IMG/VR virus record: IMGVR_UViG_3300044822_000036
Location: 1-40,748 of that record
Origin: a virus
Strand: one strand, 5' to 3'
Length of the DNA: 40,748 bases
Positions 14,542 through 21,218 of the stretch are shown in pieces. The translations under genes were made by a program, and so were the position numbers. Within the stretch, counting starts at the first letter, position 1. Every line of letters starts with the position of its first letter. The notes under the pieces were generated by a model, which made no database searches, was not told where the DNA came from, and saw only the letters and a program-made list of their open reading frames with translations.

Positions 14542-14742
14542 TCAACAGGTTTCAATCATCTCCGCTTCTACCTGCCACCGATAGACGGGCATTTCCCCAT
14601 TCCCGCAGTAGAAGCAGGTGTAAGGCACTCCGCTATCGGGTTCGATGTCCAGGTACCAGGCGCCGCCGCATCGCGGACAGTCGACGACTTCATTCGCGTG
14701 CCGTTCGGCGTCCGCGACGTACTCGTCCCAAGCGGCGCTCAT
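14542..14742 (-). CDS. Small zinc-ribbon protein
   Basis: A 66-residue protein, ATG 14742, overlapping the upstream stop. An N-terminal helix (AAWDEYVADAERHANEVV) is followed by CPRCGGAWYLDI and YTCFYCGNGEMPVY, a classic CPxCG...CxYCG zinc ribbon. Function unknown; one of several such ribbons in this operon. Confidence 0.75.
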   Translation of the reverse strand: MSAAWDEYVADAERHANEVVDCPRCGGAWYLDIEPDSGVPYTCFYCGNGEMPVYRWQVEAEMIETC

Positions 14743-14963
14743 GACCGTCTCGCCGCGGCAACTTCGCCCGCGTAGTCGAGCCTGCTCTGAGCGCGCAGTT
14801 CCGCGTCCTCGACCGTCTCGATCCGATCGCCGAGCCGCTCGATCAGCGCCAGCTGCCGGTTATTGAACGTCCGGACCCCGAGAAGCTCCGCGAAATCCTC
14901 GGCCCGCTCATCGGCGGGGTAGATTTTGTAGTTTCCATAAACCAGTCGAATGTAGATCTTCAC
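14739..14963 (-). CDS. Small protein of unknown function
   Basis: A 74-residue protein, ATG 14963. It opens with strands MKIYIRLVYGNYKIYPADER, then helices (AEDFAELLGVRTFNNRQLALIERLGDRIETV). Many phage early proteins of this size begin with the same pattern; none is characterised to my knowledge. Both ends overlap neighbours by four bases. Confidence 0.7.
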   Translation of the reverse strand: MKIYIRLVYGNYKIYPADERAEDFAELLGVRTFNNRQLALIERLGDRIETVEDAELRAQSRLDYAGEVAAARRS

Positions 14964-15265
14964 GCCGCTACCTCCTCTTGCAGGTCCACCCCGAAGAGGT
15001 GAACCAAGCGACCCTTAGGGTTCTGCTTCTTCATCCAGTCGGGCGGGCTCTCGAGCTTCACCAAGACCCCGAACCACCCGTTTTCGATGAAGTACCCGCG
15101 CACCTCACCGGGGCCGAAGGCCCAGGTTTCGATCCGCTGCCCGACCTTCGGGGCGGGGAACCGGGCGCTCCACTTCGCCGCGTCGAGCTTTGCGAATTCC
15201 TCAAACTCGACCCCGTCCGCCTGCATTTCGTAGGCGGGCAGCTTCTTCATCCGCTGGTAGCTCAT
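14960..15265 (-). CDS. Protein of unknown function, early leftward gene
   Basis: A 101-residue protein, ATG 15265. It contains KVGQRIETWAFGPGEVRGYFIENGWFGVLVKLESPPDW (residues ~40-78), a small beta barrel that also occurs as a putative phage adaptor-like module, then RLVHLFGVDL. Not recognised as a named family. Overlaps both neighbours by four bases. Confidence 0.7.
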   Translation of the reverse strand: MSYQRMKKLPAYEMQADGVEFEEFAKLDAAKWSARFPAPKVGQRIETWAFGPGEVRGYFIENGWFGVLVKLESPPDWMKKQNPKGRLVHLFGVDLQEEVAA

Positions 15266-15477
15266 CGTCCGGTCTCCTCGATGTCCGCGGGCTCAGGGAA
15301 GTCGTCGGTCCCGCAGCACTCGAAGCCCTCCGGGGCCTCCTCGCCGCACATGGGGCATATCCAGACCCTCACCCAAGCCTCTCCATCCCAGACCTTGTTG
15401 GCGTTGGGACAGCCGCTCTCGTGGCAGAACACGCCTTGGATCATCAGGGCCTCACATTGGTCACAGTTCACTCGCAT
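15262..15477 (-). CDS. First leftward gene: small zinc-finger protein
   Basis: A 71-residue acidic protein with many Cys: NCDQCEALM (residues 4-12), FCHESGCPN (17-25), ICPMCGEEA and ECCGTDDF. These can form two zinc sites. ATG 15477 is preceded by AAAGGAAACGACG, and the strong promoter lies 34-61 bases upstream, so it should be among the first products after infection. A host-takeover or regulatory role would fit, but is inferred from position only. Confidence 0.77.
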   Translation of the reverse strand: MRVNCDQCEALMIQGVFCHESGCPNANKVWDGEAWVRVWICPMCGEEAPEGFECCGTDDFPEPADIEETGR

Positions 15478-15510
15478 CGTCGTTTCCTTTTCCTGTTCCA
15501 GTACGGCGTC

Positions 15511-15538
15511 ATTGTACTCTTCGCTGCGTAGTCGTCAA
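15511..15538 (-). promoter_or_regulatory. Strong sigma-70-type leftward promoter
   Basis: Read leftward: -35 TTGACG (15538-15533), 16-base spacer, -10 TACAAT (15516-15511). Five of six bases match consensus at each element. Transcription would start near 15504 and run through the whole leftward operon. The dyad at 15536-15558 overlaps the -35. Confidence 0.75.
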
Positions 15539-15547
15539 GCGTATTAT
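15520..15547 (+). promoter_or_regulatory. Weaker rightward promoter candidate
   Basis: -35-like TTCGCT (15520-15525), 16-base spacer, -10 TATTAT (15542-15547), start near 15554, upstream of the HTH gene at 15591. The -10 is good and the -35 poor, as for a promoter helped or opposed by a regulator. The dyad covers the -10. Confidence 0.4.
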
Positions 15548-15558
15548 TCCGCCGCTTG
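15536..15558. promoter_or_regulatory. Dyad operator candidate CAAGCG-N11-CGCTTG
   Basis: A perfect 6-bp inverted repeat (15536-15541 and 15553-15558), arm centres 17 bases apart. It covers the leftward -35 and the rightward -10. Size and position suit a dimeric HTH repressor such as the protein encoded at 15591. Confidence 0.5.
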
Positions 15559-15590
15559 CGGATCGACCGTGACCGTATTACGATGCGAGC

Positions 15591-15932
15591 ATGGACAAAA
15601 GAAACCTGCGACCGAAGCCCCGCCGCGCGCGGCCCATTCCGAAGACAATCCGCAATCTCGATGTGGTGTACGAGGCGCTCGCGCAGCGTCTGAAACGCTA
15701 CACGCAGGTCGGGATCGCCCGGGAGTGCGGGCTCTCCGGTCAGATGATTTCGGACGTGATCGCGCGGCGCCGCATGCCGTCCGAGCCGCTCGTGCGGTGG
15801 CTCGGGTTCGAGGTCGCCTTCGTGCGTCGGCGCACCCCCTCGGAGACTGCAGGAACTCTCCCATCGTCCCCTGCAGCCCGTGAGCCTGCGGACTTAGCCC
15901 CCGCGGCTCCTTCGGACGGCCTCGGGCCCTAA
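15591..15932 (+). CDS. Small HTH regulator (Cro/YdaS-type position)
   Basis: A 113-residue protein. A basic start (MDKRNLRPKPRRARPIPK) leads to a helix-turn-helix around residues 39-66: YTQVGIARECGLSGQMISDVIARRRMP, where Q-V-G-I-A-R-E-C-G-L-S is the first helix and turn. The tail is Pro/Ala-rich and disordered. It is divergent from the leftward operon and directly upstream of the O-like gene, the place of lambda Cro or CII. No CI-like partner is present. It probably binds the dyad 33-55 bases upstream of its own start. Confidence 0.8.
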   Translation: MDKRNLRPKPRRARPIPKTIRNLDVVYEALAQRLKRYTQVGIARECGLSGQMISDVIARRRMPSEPLVRWLGFEVAFVRRRTPSETAGTLPSSPAAREPADLAPAAPSDGLGP

Positions 15933-15971
15933 ACCCAGGCCGTCTACTTTTCAGCCCTGAGGGGGGTGGCG

Positions 15972-16952
15972 ATGGGCGGATGGATCAAGCTCGGGAAGGA
16001 TCTCCCGCAGGATTTTCGGGTGCGCCGAATGGCCCGCGAACTGGTCGCGGGAATGGGTGACACAGAGCGTCACACCGTGACGTCACGCGTGACGCTAGGC
16101 GTGACGCTGGTGCTAGGCGGCCTCGCGCAACTGTGGATGCACGCGGACACGTTCGCCGATGAGGACAACGTGATTCGTGCCTCCCTCGACGATATAGACG
16201 AGCTCACCGGCCTCAAAGGCTTCGGCAAGCTGATGCCCGCCGAGTGGCTTGAGATCCTCGACGCGGATCGCGTGAAACTTCCCGATTTTCATGAACATAA
16301 CGGCTCCGAGGCTCGATCACGGTCTCGACATGCCGAGCGCCAGGCGCGGTATCGCCGCAATCTTGCGTTACGCTCTAGCGTCACGCAAGCGTCACGCGTG
16401 ACGTCTACAAGCGTCACACCCGGGTCACCAGACCAGACCAGACCAGACTTAGACCTCTTAAGAATTAAGACCGCGCTTCCCGAAGCGCGAGACGTGCCTG
16501 CCCCGAAGGTGAAACGCTCCAAACCCCGATCGCCGATCCGAGCGGACCAGGAACCGACCGAAGCCGATCGGGCGTATGCGCTCGCGAAGGGACCGCCGGA
16601 TGCCGACTGGCCGAGCATCTGGGCGGGCTTTCGCGACTACCACCTCGGCAAGGGCACGCTCGCCGCCGACTGGTCCGCCACGTGGCGCACGTGGATCCTG
16701 AATCTCACCACCCGAGGAATGCCCTATGCCCGACGCCCCGTGGACTCCCGCGCAGGACGAAATCCCGTATCCTCCGTCCCCGTCAGCCCGAGCGAAGCCA
16801 CCCGAATCTCGAACGGAGAATCCCTCGAATCCGTCCTCGCGAGCCGTGCGCAAAGACCTCCCGCTCCACAGCCCGGAGTGGTGGGAGGAACGCCGGAGAT
16901 GGCTCGCGACGTACTGTCGCTCGCCCAGCGAGCTCTCCACCGCAGCGGCTGA
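15972..16952 (+). CDS. O-like replication initiation protein, origin inside its gene
   Basis: A 326-residue protein. ATG 15972 follows a run of AGGGGGG; GTG 15966 is possible. N-terminal ~100 residues (GWIKLGKDLPQDFRVRRMAREL ... FHEHNG) look like the winged-helix DNA-binding domain of phage replisome organisers. The middle (residues ~105-160) is Arg/Ser/Thr-rich and encoded by the repeats. Residues ~215-255 (WAGFRDYHLGKGTLAADWSATWRTWILN) match the DnaT/O-type C-terminal module that contacts the helicase system. It would bind the internal iterons and recruit the host replisome. No helicase or loader gene of recognisable type follows. Confidence 0.82.
   Translation: MGGWIKLGKDLPQDFRVRRMARELVAGMGDTERHTVTSRVTLGVTLVLGGLAQLWMHADTFADEDNVIRASLDDIDELTGLKGFGKLMPAEWLEILDADRVKLPDFHEHNGSEARSRSRHAERQARYRRNLALRSSVTQASRVTSTSVTPGSPDQTRPDLDLLRIKTALPEARDVPAPKVKRSKPRSPIRADQEPTEADRAYALAKGPPDADWPSIWAGFRDYHLGKGTLAADWSATWRTWILNLTTRGMPYARRPVDSRAGRNPVSSVPVSPSEATRISNGESLESVLASRAQRPPAPQPGVVGGTPEMARDVLSLAQRALHRSG
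16055..16110. repeat. Iteron cluster 1 (candidate origin)
   Basis: Six GTCAC/GTGAC cores within about 50 bases. They include two tandem 12-mers GCGTGACGCTAG/GCGTGACGCTGG (16087-16110), a 12-bp palindrome CGTGACGTCACG (16076-16087), and a 14-bp palindrome CGTCACGCGTGACG (16081-16094). All lie inside the replication gene. Confidence 0.75.
16365..16470. repeat. Iteron cluster 2, ACCAG tandem repeats and AT-rich segment (candidate origin)
   Basis: Five more GTCAC/GTGAC cores (16380-16428), including an exact second copy of CGTCACGCGTGACG at 16390-16403. Next come four tandem ACCAG-type pentamers (about 16428-16447), then an AT-rich stretch with the inverted repeat TCTTAA-GAA-TTAAGA (16456-16470), a good candidate for the unwinding element. 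Confidence 0.72.
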
Positions 16953-17064
16953 CCTCGCGGCCTTTGCCGGCGACCAGTCCCTGCTCGGCTACGCCGAAGC
17001 TCGAGAGCGGTACGACGCCCTCGCATTGCCGCTGCTCCGAGCCCGCGGCGTGGTCCGCAGTTGA
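16726..17064 (+). CDS. Protein overlapping the replication gene out of frame
   Basis: A 112-residue protein from ATG 16726 with GAGGAATGCCCT just upstream. Its first 75 residues overlap the end of the O-like gene in another frame and are Pro/Ser-rich (low complexity). The unique part (LHSPEWWEERRRWLATYCRSPSELSTAAADLAAFAGDQSLLG ... ERYDAL) is helical and protein-like. It sits where lambda has P, but nothing shows a helicase-loader motif. Probably real, because the unique third has good coding character. Confidence 0.6.
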   Translation: MPDAPWTPAQDEIPYPPSPSARAKPPESRTENPSNPSSRAVRKDLPLHSPEWWEERRRWLATYCRSPSELSTAAADLAAFAGDQSLLGYAEARERYDALALPLLRARGVVRS

Positions 17065-17098
17065 CGCCTCCGCGCCTCGCGTAGCACACTCCGTGCCC

Positions 17099-17224
17099 AT
17101 GGACCTCGCAGAACGCGTCATCGCCTACGGCACGGTTGGCCTCGTCAGCCTCTGCGGCCTGTGGCTGACGGTGACCGTCCTGCGCGACGTGGTCGAGCTC
17201 GTCCGCCTGGTGCGCGTGCTGTGA
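17099..17224 (+). CDS. Small single-span membrane protein
   Basis: A 41-residue protein from ATG 17099: MDLAERVIAYGTVGLVSLCGL, WLTVTVLRDVVELVRLVRVL. One transmembrane helix covers residues ~9-27, followed by an amphipathic helix. Its stop overlaps the next GTG (GTGA). Function unknown. Confidence 0.55.
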   Translation: MDLAERVIAYGTVGLVSLCGLWLTVTVLRDVVELVRLVRVL

Positions 17225-17670
17225 AGCGGATCCCGCAGGTCAATTCGGGCGAGGAGACGTTCCTGTTCTGGGTGAAGGCCGTGCGGCTGCCGGTCCCGGA
17301 GCGCAATTTCCGGTTTCTCACAGAGCGCAAGTTTGAGATCGATTTCGCGTGGCCGGCGTGGAGGGTCGGCGTCGAGATTCAGGGCGGCATCTGGACGGGC
17401 GGCGCGCACGGGAGGCCCTCGAACATCCTGCGCGATCTGATCAAGCACAACCTGCTGCTCGATGCCGGATGGCGCGTGTGGCACTACACCCCCGATCACG
17501 TGACGACCGGCGAGGCAGTCCAGCATCTGGAACCGATCCTGCGGGCGTGCCAAGATCGCGACGCGAGGGCGCAGGGAGAGTCGAGCCGTTCCGTCCCCCG
17601 GTGCGTACCGTACTTTCCCCCGTCCTCGCCCTGGCCGAGCCGACCGAGCGATGAACCTGCGCCGTTCTGA
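17221..17670 (+). CDS. PD-(D/E)XK endonuclease (DUF559/VRR-like)
   Basis: A 149-residue nuclease from GTG 17221. Key elements: Glu12 in SGEETFLFWVK, KFEIDFAWPAWRVGVEIQGGIWTGGAHGRP with Asp41 and Glu52, then RDLIKHNLLLDAGWRVWHYTPDHV. The usual E-x-K appears as E-x-Q (Gln54). Phage members of this group are placed near replication and recombination genes and are often suggested as Holliday-junction or branch nucleases. The last ~35 residues are Ser/Pro-rich and disordered. Confidence 0.82.
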   Translation: MKRIPQVNSGEETFLFWVKAVRLPVPERNFRFLTERKFEIDFAWPAWRVGVEIQGGIWTGGAHGRPSNILRDLIKHNLLLDAGWRVWHYTPDHVTTGEAVQHLEPILRACQDRDARAQGESSRSVPRCVPYFPPSSPWPSRPSDEPAPF

Positions 17671-18061
17671 CCCGCCTCGCCTGCAGCGAGCCATGGTGTC
17701 GTGGCTGGTCCTCGTCACGGCCTGTCTGTGGCTCGGCGTCATCACCCGGGAGAGTGCGCGCGTGGATCCCCCCGCTGAGGCTGCCGAGAACTTCCGGGAC
17801 GCCCCCGTCTCGCTCACCGAGGCGCGCAGTGCGCGCGACCAGTCCGCCGCGCCGCTGACGCCGCGGGACGTGCTCGTGAAGGCGTTGCGCCAGCTCGACA
17901 GCGGGGAGATCTCGCCGGACACCCTGATCGTCGTGTTCTCCGAGCGCGGCACGGACGATACGGTGCTCTGCAGCGTGCGCCGGTCCGGCGCGCGGCTCTA
18001 CGAGCAGATCGGGCTGCTGCACACCGCCGCGTTCGATCTGCTGAGCGCGTGCAGCACGTGA
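17651..18061 (+). CDS. Membrane-anchored protein of unknown function
   Basis: A 136-residue protein, ATG 17651, overlapping the nuclease end by 20 bases. A hydrophobic segment at residues ~15-32 (MVSWLVLVTACLWLGVI) follows a basic start, so it is a signal anchor. The remainder (VLVKALRQLDSGEISPDTLIVVFSERGTDDTVLCSVRRSGARLYEQIGLLHTAAFDLLSA) is an alpha/beta domain seen in many phage ORFs near the terminase, without known role. Topology would place it outside the cytoplasm if N-in. Confidence 0.65.
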   Translation: MNLRRSDPPRLQRAMVSWLVLVTACLWLGVITRESARVDPPAEAAENFRDAPVSLTEARSARDQSAAPLTPRDVLVKALRQLDSGEISPDTLIVVFSERGTDDTVLCSVRRSGARLYEQIGLLHTAAFDLLSACST

Positions 18062-18372
18062 GCGGACTCACCGAATTCGAAAAGCTCGAGCGTCGCAAGC
18101 ATCGGCAGCTGCTGGTGTTCAACGCCGCCGTGATGATCCGGGAGCACCTGGGGGGCTCAGAGGGCAAGCTCGAGGAGCGCATGGAGCACGTGCGGATCGC
18201 GGCGCTCGGGGCCGTCTGTGACGCCCGAGCGGTGTTCATTGCGCTGCGGGCGAAGGGCCTCATCACCGAGCGGGAGGAGCAGTTCTTCCTCGACCAGGGG
18301 TATCAGGCGGTGCTCGCGCAGATCGAGCAGGGCATGAAGGCGATGGCGCAGCACGGGGTGATGAGTGGGTAA
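18058..18372 (+). CDS. Helical protein of unknown function
   Basis: A 104-residue protein. GTG 18058 is chosen since it overlaps the previous TGA; GTG 18049 is also open. Composition is helical and charged (LTEFEKLERRKHRQLLVFNAAVMIREHLGG, RMEHVRIAALGAVCDARAVFIALRAKGLI, REEQFFLDQGYQAVLAQIEQGMKAM). Not recognised. Its position just before the terminase genes is compatible with a packaging accessory role. Confidence 0.65.
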   Translation: MSGLTEFEKLERRKHRQLLVFNAAVMIREHLGGSEGKLEERMEHVRIAALGAVCDARAVFIALRAKGLITEREEQFFLDQGYQAVLAQIEQGMKAMAQHGVMSG

Positions 18373-18763
18373 GCGCGAAGAGTTGTCGCGGGCGCAGCAG
18401 GCCGCCGTCGAGTGGATCAACTCGAAGAGCGCGACGAAGCTCGGCCCGATCGGTCAGGAAGTCGGCAAGATGCTGGCCGAGATCTGCGTTGAGCTCATGG
18501 ACGCGAAGCAGGAAGCCGCGCACTGGAAGGCGGCCTTCCAGACCATCCAGGCCGAGTTCAAGGTCGCGGTCGGGCTCACGATCCGCAAGCAGGGCGGGGA
18601 GGCGCTGGTCGTAACGCGGGCGGACCTGGCGACGATGCCGGCGAACACCGAACTGTGGCTGGATGACCGCGAGCCGGGCGTACGGGCGTATTCTCTGCGG
18701 GAGATCCCGGTGCGTAACCCCTCCGTCGACGGAGCGGTGCGTCGGCTGATCCAGACGCATTGA
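18365..18763 (+). CDS. Protein of unknown function before terminase
   Basis: A 132-residue protein from GTG 18365. Helical N-terminal 65 residues (EELSRAQQAAVEWINSKSATKLG, VGKMLAEICVELMDAKQEAAHWKAAFQTIQAEF), then strands (GGEALVVTRADLATMPANTELWLDDREPGVRAYSLREI). Not recognised. Six bases separate it from the small terminase gene. Confidence 0.65.
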   Translation: MGKREELSRAQQAAVEWINSKSATKLGPIGQEVGKMLAEICVELMDAKQEAAHWKAAFQTIQAEFKVAVGLTIRKQGGEALVVTRADLATMPANTELWLDDREPGVRAYSLREIPVRNPSVDGAVRRLIQTH

Positions 18764-18769
18764 GGCACC

Positions 18770-19021
18770 ATGGCGAAACGGCAGAAAACGGGCGGCGGCA
18801 GTCGCAAGGGCATTCCGAACAAGATCACGAGCGACGTGCGCGAGATGGTGCTGCGCGCGCTCCAGGCAGCGGGCGGTGAGGATTACCTGAAGCGTCAGGC
18901 GATCGCGCAGCCGGCCGCGTTCATGGCACTCGTCGGCAAGACGCTGCCGAAGAACTTGAAGATCGACGCGGCGGGCTCCCTGACCGTCACGGTGTTGACC
19001 GGCGTCCCGACCCCCGAGTGA
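18770..19021 (+). CDS. terS: Terminase small subunit
   Basis: An 83-residue protein. The opening GGGSRKGIPNKITSDVREMVLRALQAAGGEDYL, and FMALVGKTLPKNLK afterwards, match the short terminase small subunits (DUF5681-like 'G-x-P-N-K' opening) that precede many podovirus large subunits. It would recognise phage DNA and feed it to TerL. ATG 18770; its TGA overlaps the TerL GTG. Confidence 0.83.
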   Translation: MAKRQKTGGGSRKGIPNKITSDVREMVLRALQAAGGEDYLKRQAIAQPAAFMALVGKTLPKNLKIDAAGSLTVTVLTGVPTPE

Positions 19022-20346
19022 ACGTCATCGATCTCGGCTTTCGCCCGCGCCCGTGGCAAGCCGAGGCCCTCCGATCCCTGCAACGCTTCTCCGTCGTCGT
19101 CGTCCATCGACGGGGCGGCAAGACCGTCATGGCGATCCTGAAACTGATCGATGCGGCGCTGCGCGCGGGGAGCGAGCGTCCGCGGTTCGCCTATATCGCT
19201 CCGGAGTTGAAGCAAGCGAAGCGGGCCGCGTGGGATTACCTGCGCTCCTACGCGAGCAAGATCCCCGAGACGCGGGTGAACGAGTCGGAACTGTGGGTCG
19301 AGTTCGCCCACAACCAGGCGCGGATCGGAATCTACGGGGCCGACGCGCCGGACAGCCTGCGCGGCCAGTACTTCGATGGCGTCGTGCCGGACGAGGTCGC
19401 GCAGATGCGGGCGAATGTCTGGGGCGAGATCCTCGTGCCGACCTTGGCGGATCGCAACGGCTGGGCGCTGTTCATCGGCACGCCGAAGGGCATCAATCTC
19501 TTCTCGAAACTGTACTTCGAGGCGCGCGGGAAGGAGGACTGGTACAGCCAGACCTTCACGATCGCCGATACGGACGTGCTCGATCCGGCCGAGCTCGAGA
19601 CGATGCGACGCGAGATGTCCGACCAGCAGTGGCGGCAGGAGATGCTGTGCGACTTCTCGGCCTCAAGCGACGACGTACTGATCTCGCTCGCCTTGGTCGA
19701 CGCGGCCTTGGGCAAGCACCTGACGACGGACCAGTACACGTTCGCCCCGAAGGTCATCGGGGTGGATGTGGCGCGGCAGGGCGCGGACCGCTCCGTGATC
19801 CAAGGCCGGCAGGGCCTCGCCGCCTTTCAGCCGATCGTCATGAAGATCCCCGACAGCCAGGAGGTCGCGGACCGCGTCGCGCAGTACGCGGCGCAGTTCG
19901 GGCCGGATGCGATCTTCGTGGACGGGACCGGCGGCTATGGAGCCGGCGTCATCGACCGGCTGCGGCGGCTGGGGTTCTCGGTGATCGAGGTGCAGTTCGG
20001 GGGCGAATCGACCGATCCGCGGTACTTCAACAAACGCACCGAAATGTGGGTCGGGGTGCGGGATTGGCTGCGCGACGGCGGGGCGCTGCCGGACATGAAC
20101 GAGTACCGCGTCGATCTGACGGGCGTGCGCTACAGCTTCTCCAATGCCCGCGGGAGGCTCCAGCTCGAGTCGAAGGACGCGCTGATCGCGCGCGGGCTTC
20201 CGTCGCCGGATCTGGGGGATGCCCTGGCGCTCACCTTCGCGGCCAATGTGGAGCCGAAGCCGAAACTCAATCGGATGCGCAGTTTTGACGTGGTCACGAA
20301 CATCGGTAAGACTCTGACCGAGTACGATCCGCTGACGAGAGCGTGA
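19018..20346 (+). CDS. terL: Terminase large subunit
   Basis: A 442-residue packaging motor. ATPase: VVVHRRGGKT as Walker A (Lys35, Thr36), FDGVVPDEVAQM as Walker B (Asp125, Glu126), FIGTPKG as the coupling motif (~153-159). Nuclease: VIGVDVARQG with Asp250, IFVDGTGGYGAG with Asp302, and the late acidic site PDLGDAL (Asp401). Start GTG 19018 overlaps the small-subunit stop; the N-terminal Q-motif-like FRPRPWQAEAL follows at once. It cleaves concatemers and translocates DNA through the portal. Confidence 0.96.
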   Translation: MNVIDLGFRPRPWQAEALRSLQRFSVVVVHRRGGKTVMAILKLIDAALRAGSERPRFAYIAPELKQAKRAAWDYLRSYASKIPETRVNESELWVEFAHNQARIGIYGADAPDSLRGQYFDGVVPDEVAQMRANVWGEILVPTLADRNGWALFIGTPKGINLFSKLYFEARGKEDWYSQTFTIADTDVLDPAELETMRREMSDQQWRQEMLCDFSASSDDVLISLALVDAALGKHLTTDQYTFAPKVIGVDVARQGADRSVIQGRQGLAAFQPIVMKIPDSQEVADRVAQYAAQFGPDAIFVDGTGGYGAGVIDRLRRLGFSVIEVQFGGESTDPRYFNKRTEMWVGVRDWLRDGGALPDMNEYRVDLTGVRYSFSNARGRLQLESKDALIARGLPSPDLGDALALTFAANVEPKPKLNRMRSFDVVTNIGKTLTEYDPLTRA

Positions 20347-20621
20347 TGGCGATCGGTCCGATCCACAAAGGCGCGTTTCATCGCTGGCTCGGCAAGAAGC
20401 CGGGCACGCCGATCACGGACGCGGACATCGCGAAGGGCATTGCAGCCGGAGGGCACGCGGCGAAAATGGCAGAGTTTGCGAAAGCAGCGCGCGGGTTCAA
20501 GAAAGGCGGCAAGGAGAAAGCCGCGCCGAAGGATCACGCAACGCGGATGTACGGCAAGGACTCGAAGGCGAAGCGCCCGAGTTCGTCCCAGGCGATCCCC
20601 ACGAAACGACTTCCGAAGTGA
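20346..20621 (+). CDS. Small basic protein with RMYG motif
   Basis: A 91-residue very basic protein from ATG 20346 (GTG 20343 also open). It opens IGPIHKGAFHRWLGKKPGTPITDADIAKGIAAGGHAAKMAEFAKAARGF, a short pattern I have seen in many podoviruses between terminase and portal. The C-terminal part is Lys/Ala-rich with DHATRMYGKDSK. The RMY motif also occurs in the scaffold and staple-like proteins, hinting at a head-assembly role. Confidence 0.68.
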   Translation: MAIGPIHKGAFHRWLGKKPGTPITDADIAKGIAAGGHAAKMAEFAKAARGFKKGGKEKAAPKDHATRMYGKDSKAKRPSSSQAIPTKRLPK

Positions 20622-20630
20622 GGCACTGAC

Positions 20631-21212
20631 ATGCGACCGACCACCGTCCGCGGCACGCCCTACACCAAGATTACGAACACGGCGAATCAAGGCGTCAGCC
20701 CCCGCACGCCGAGTGGCATGAAGGGCACCGTCGAAGAAAATACCGCCGAGCCCGGCATCCGCACGGGTCCGCCGGGGCGCGGGACGCCCTATCGCTCGCA
20801 GGCCGGCAACTCGGATGAGTTCATGCGCACGGTGTCGCGCGATCGGTACGGCATGGTCATGGACCCGGTGTTGGGCAATCCCAATGATCCGAGGACCAAC
20901 GGGGATGGCGTGATCCTGGACCACATGGCAACCGATTACGAAGATCCGCGGCACATGCCGACGATGGATTCTCCGGTGCCGGTCGAGGCGCCGATCTTCG
21001 AGACGAGCACCGTCGCGCAGGAGAACGCGGCGCACTTGGGCAGAGGACGCGGGCCGACCGCGCCGAATCCCGCCATGGCTCGGGACGACCTGCTCGCGAT
21101 CGGTGGGGTGATGTCGCGCGGCATGGTGGGTACCAGCACCAACGCCGAGCCGGAGAAGATCCTCACGGACGACGACACCCTGCCTGCGGTGGCTCCCGCC
21201 GGCAAGGTCTGA
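20631..21212 (+). CDS. Structural-region protein of unknown function
   Basis: A 193-residue protein, ATG 20631, preceded by GAGGCACTGAC. It is Gly/Pro/Thr/Asn-rich, with RGTPY occurring twice (residues 7 and 46). The middle (DEFMRTVSRDRYGMVMDPVLGNPNDPRTNGDGVILDHM) is followed by an Ala/Pro tail. Low predicted order. No family recognised; position suggests a virion or assembly protein. Confidence 0.65.
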   Translation: MRPTTVRGTPYTKITNTANQGVSPRTPSGMKGTVEENTAEPGIRTGPPGRGTPYRSQAGNSDEFMRTVSRDRYGMVMDPVLGNPNDPRTNGDGVILDHMATDYEDPRHMPTMDSPVPVEAPIFETSTVAQENAAHLGRGRGPTAPNPAMARDDLLAIGGVMSRGMVGTSTNAEPEKILTDDDTLPAVAPAGKV

Positions 21213-21218
21213 GGGTCG

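Noticed and set aside
15901-15965. Terminator between the HTH regulator and the O-like gene
   Set aside because: A short T-rich stretch is present but no stable stem precedes it.
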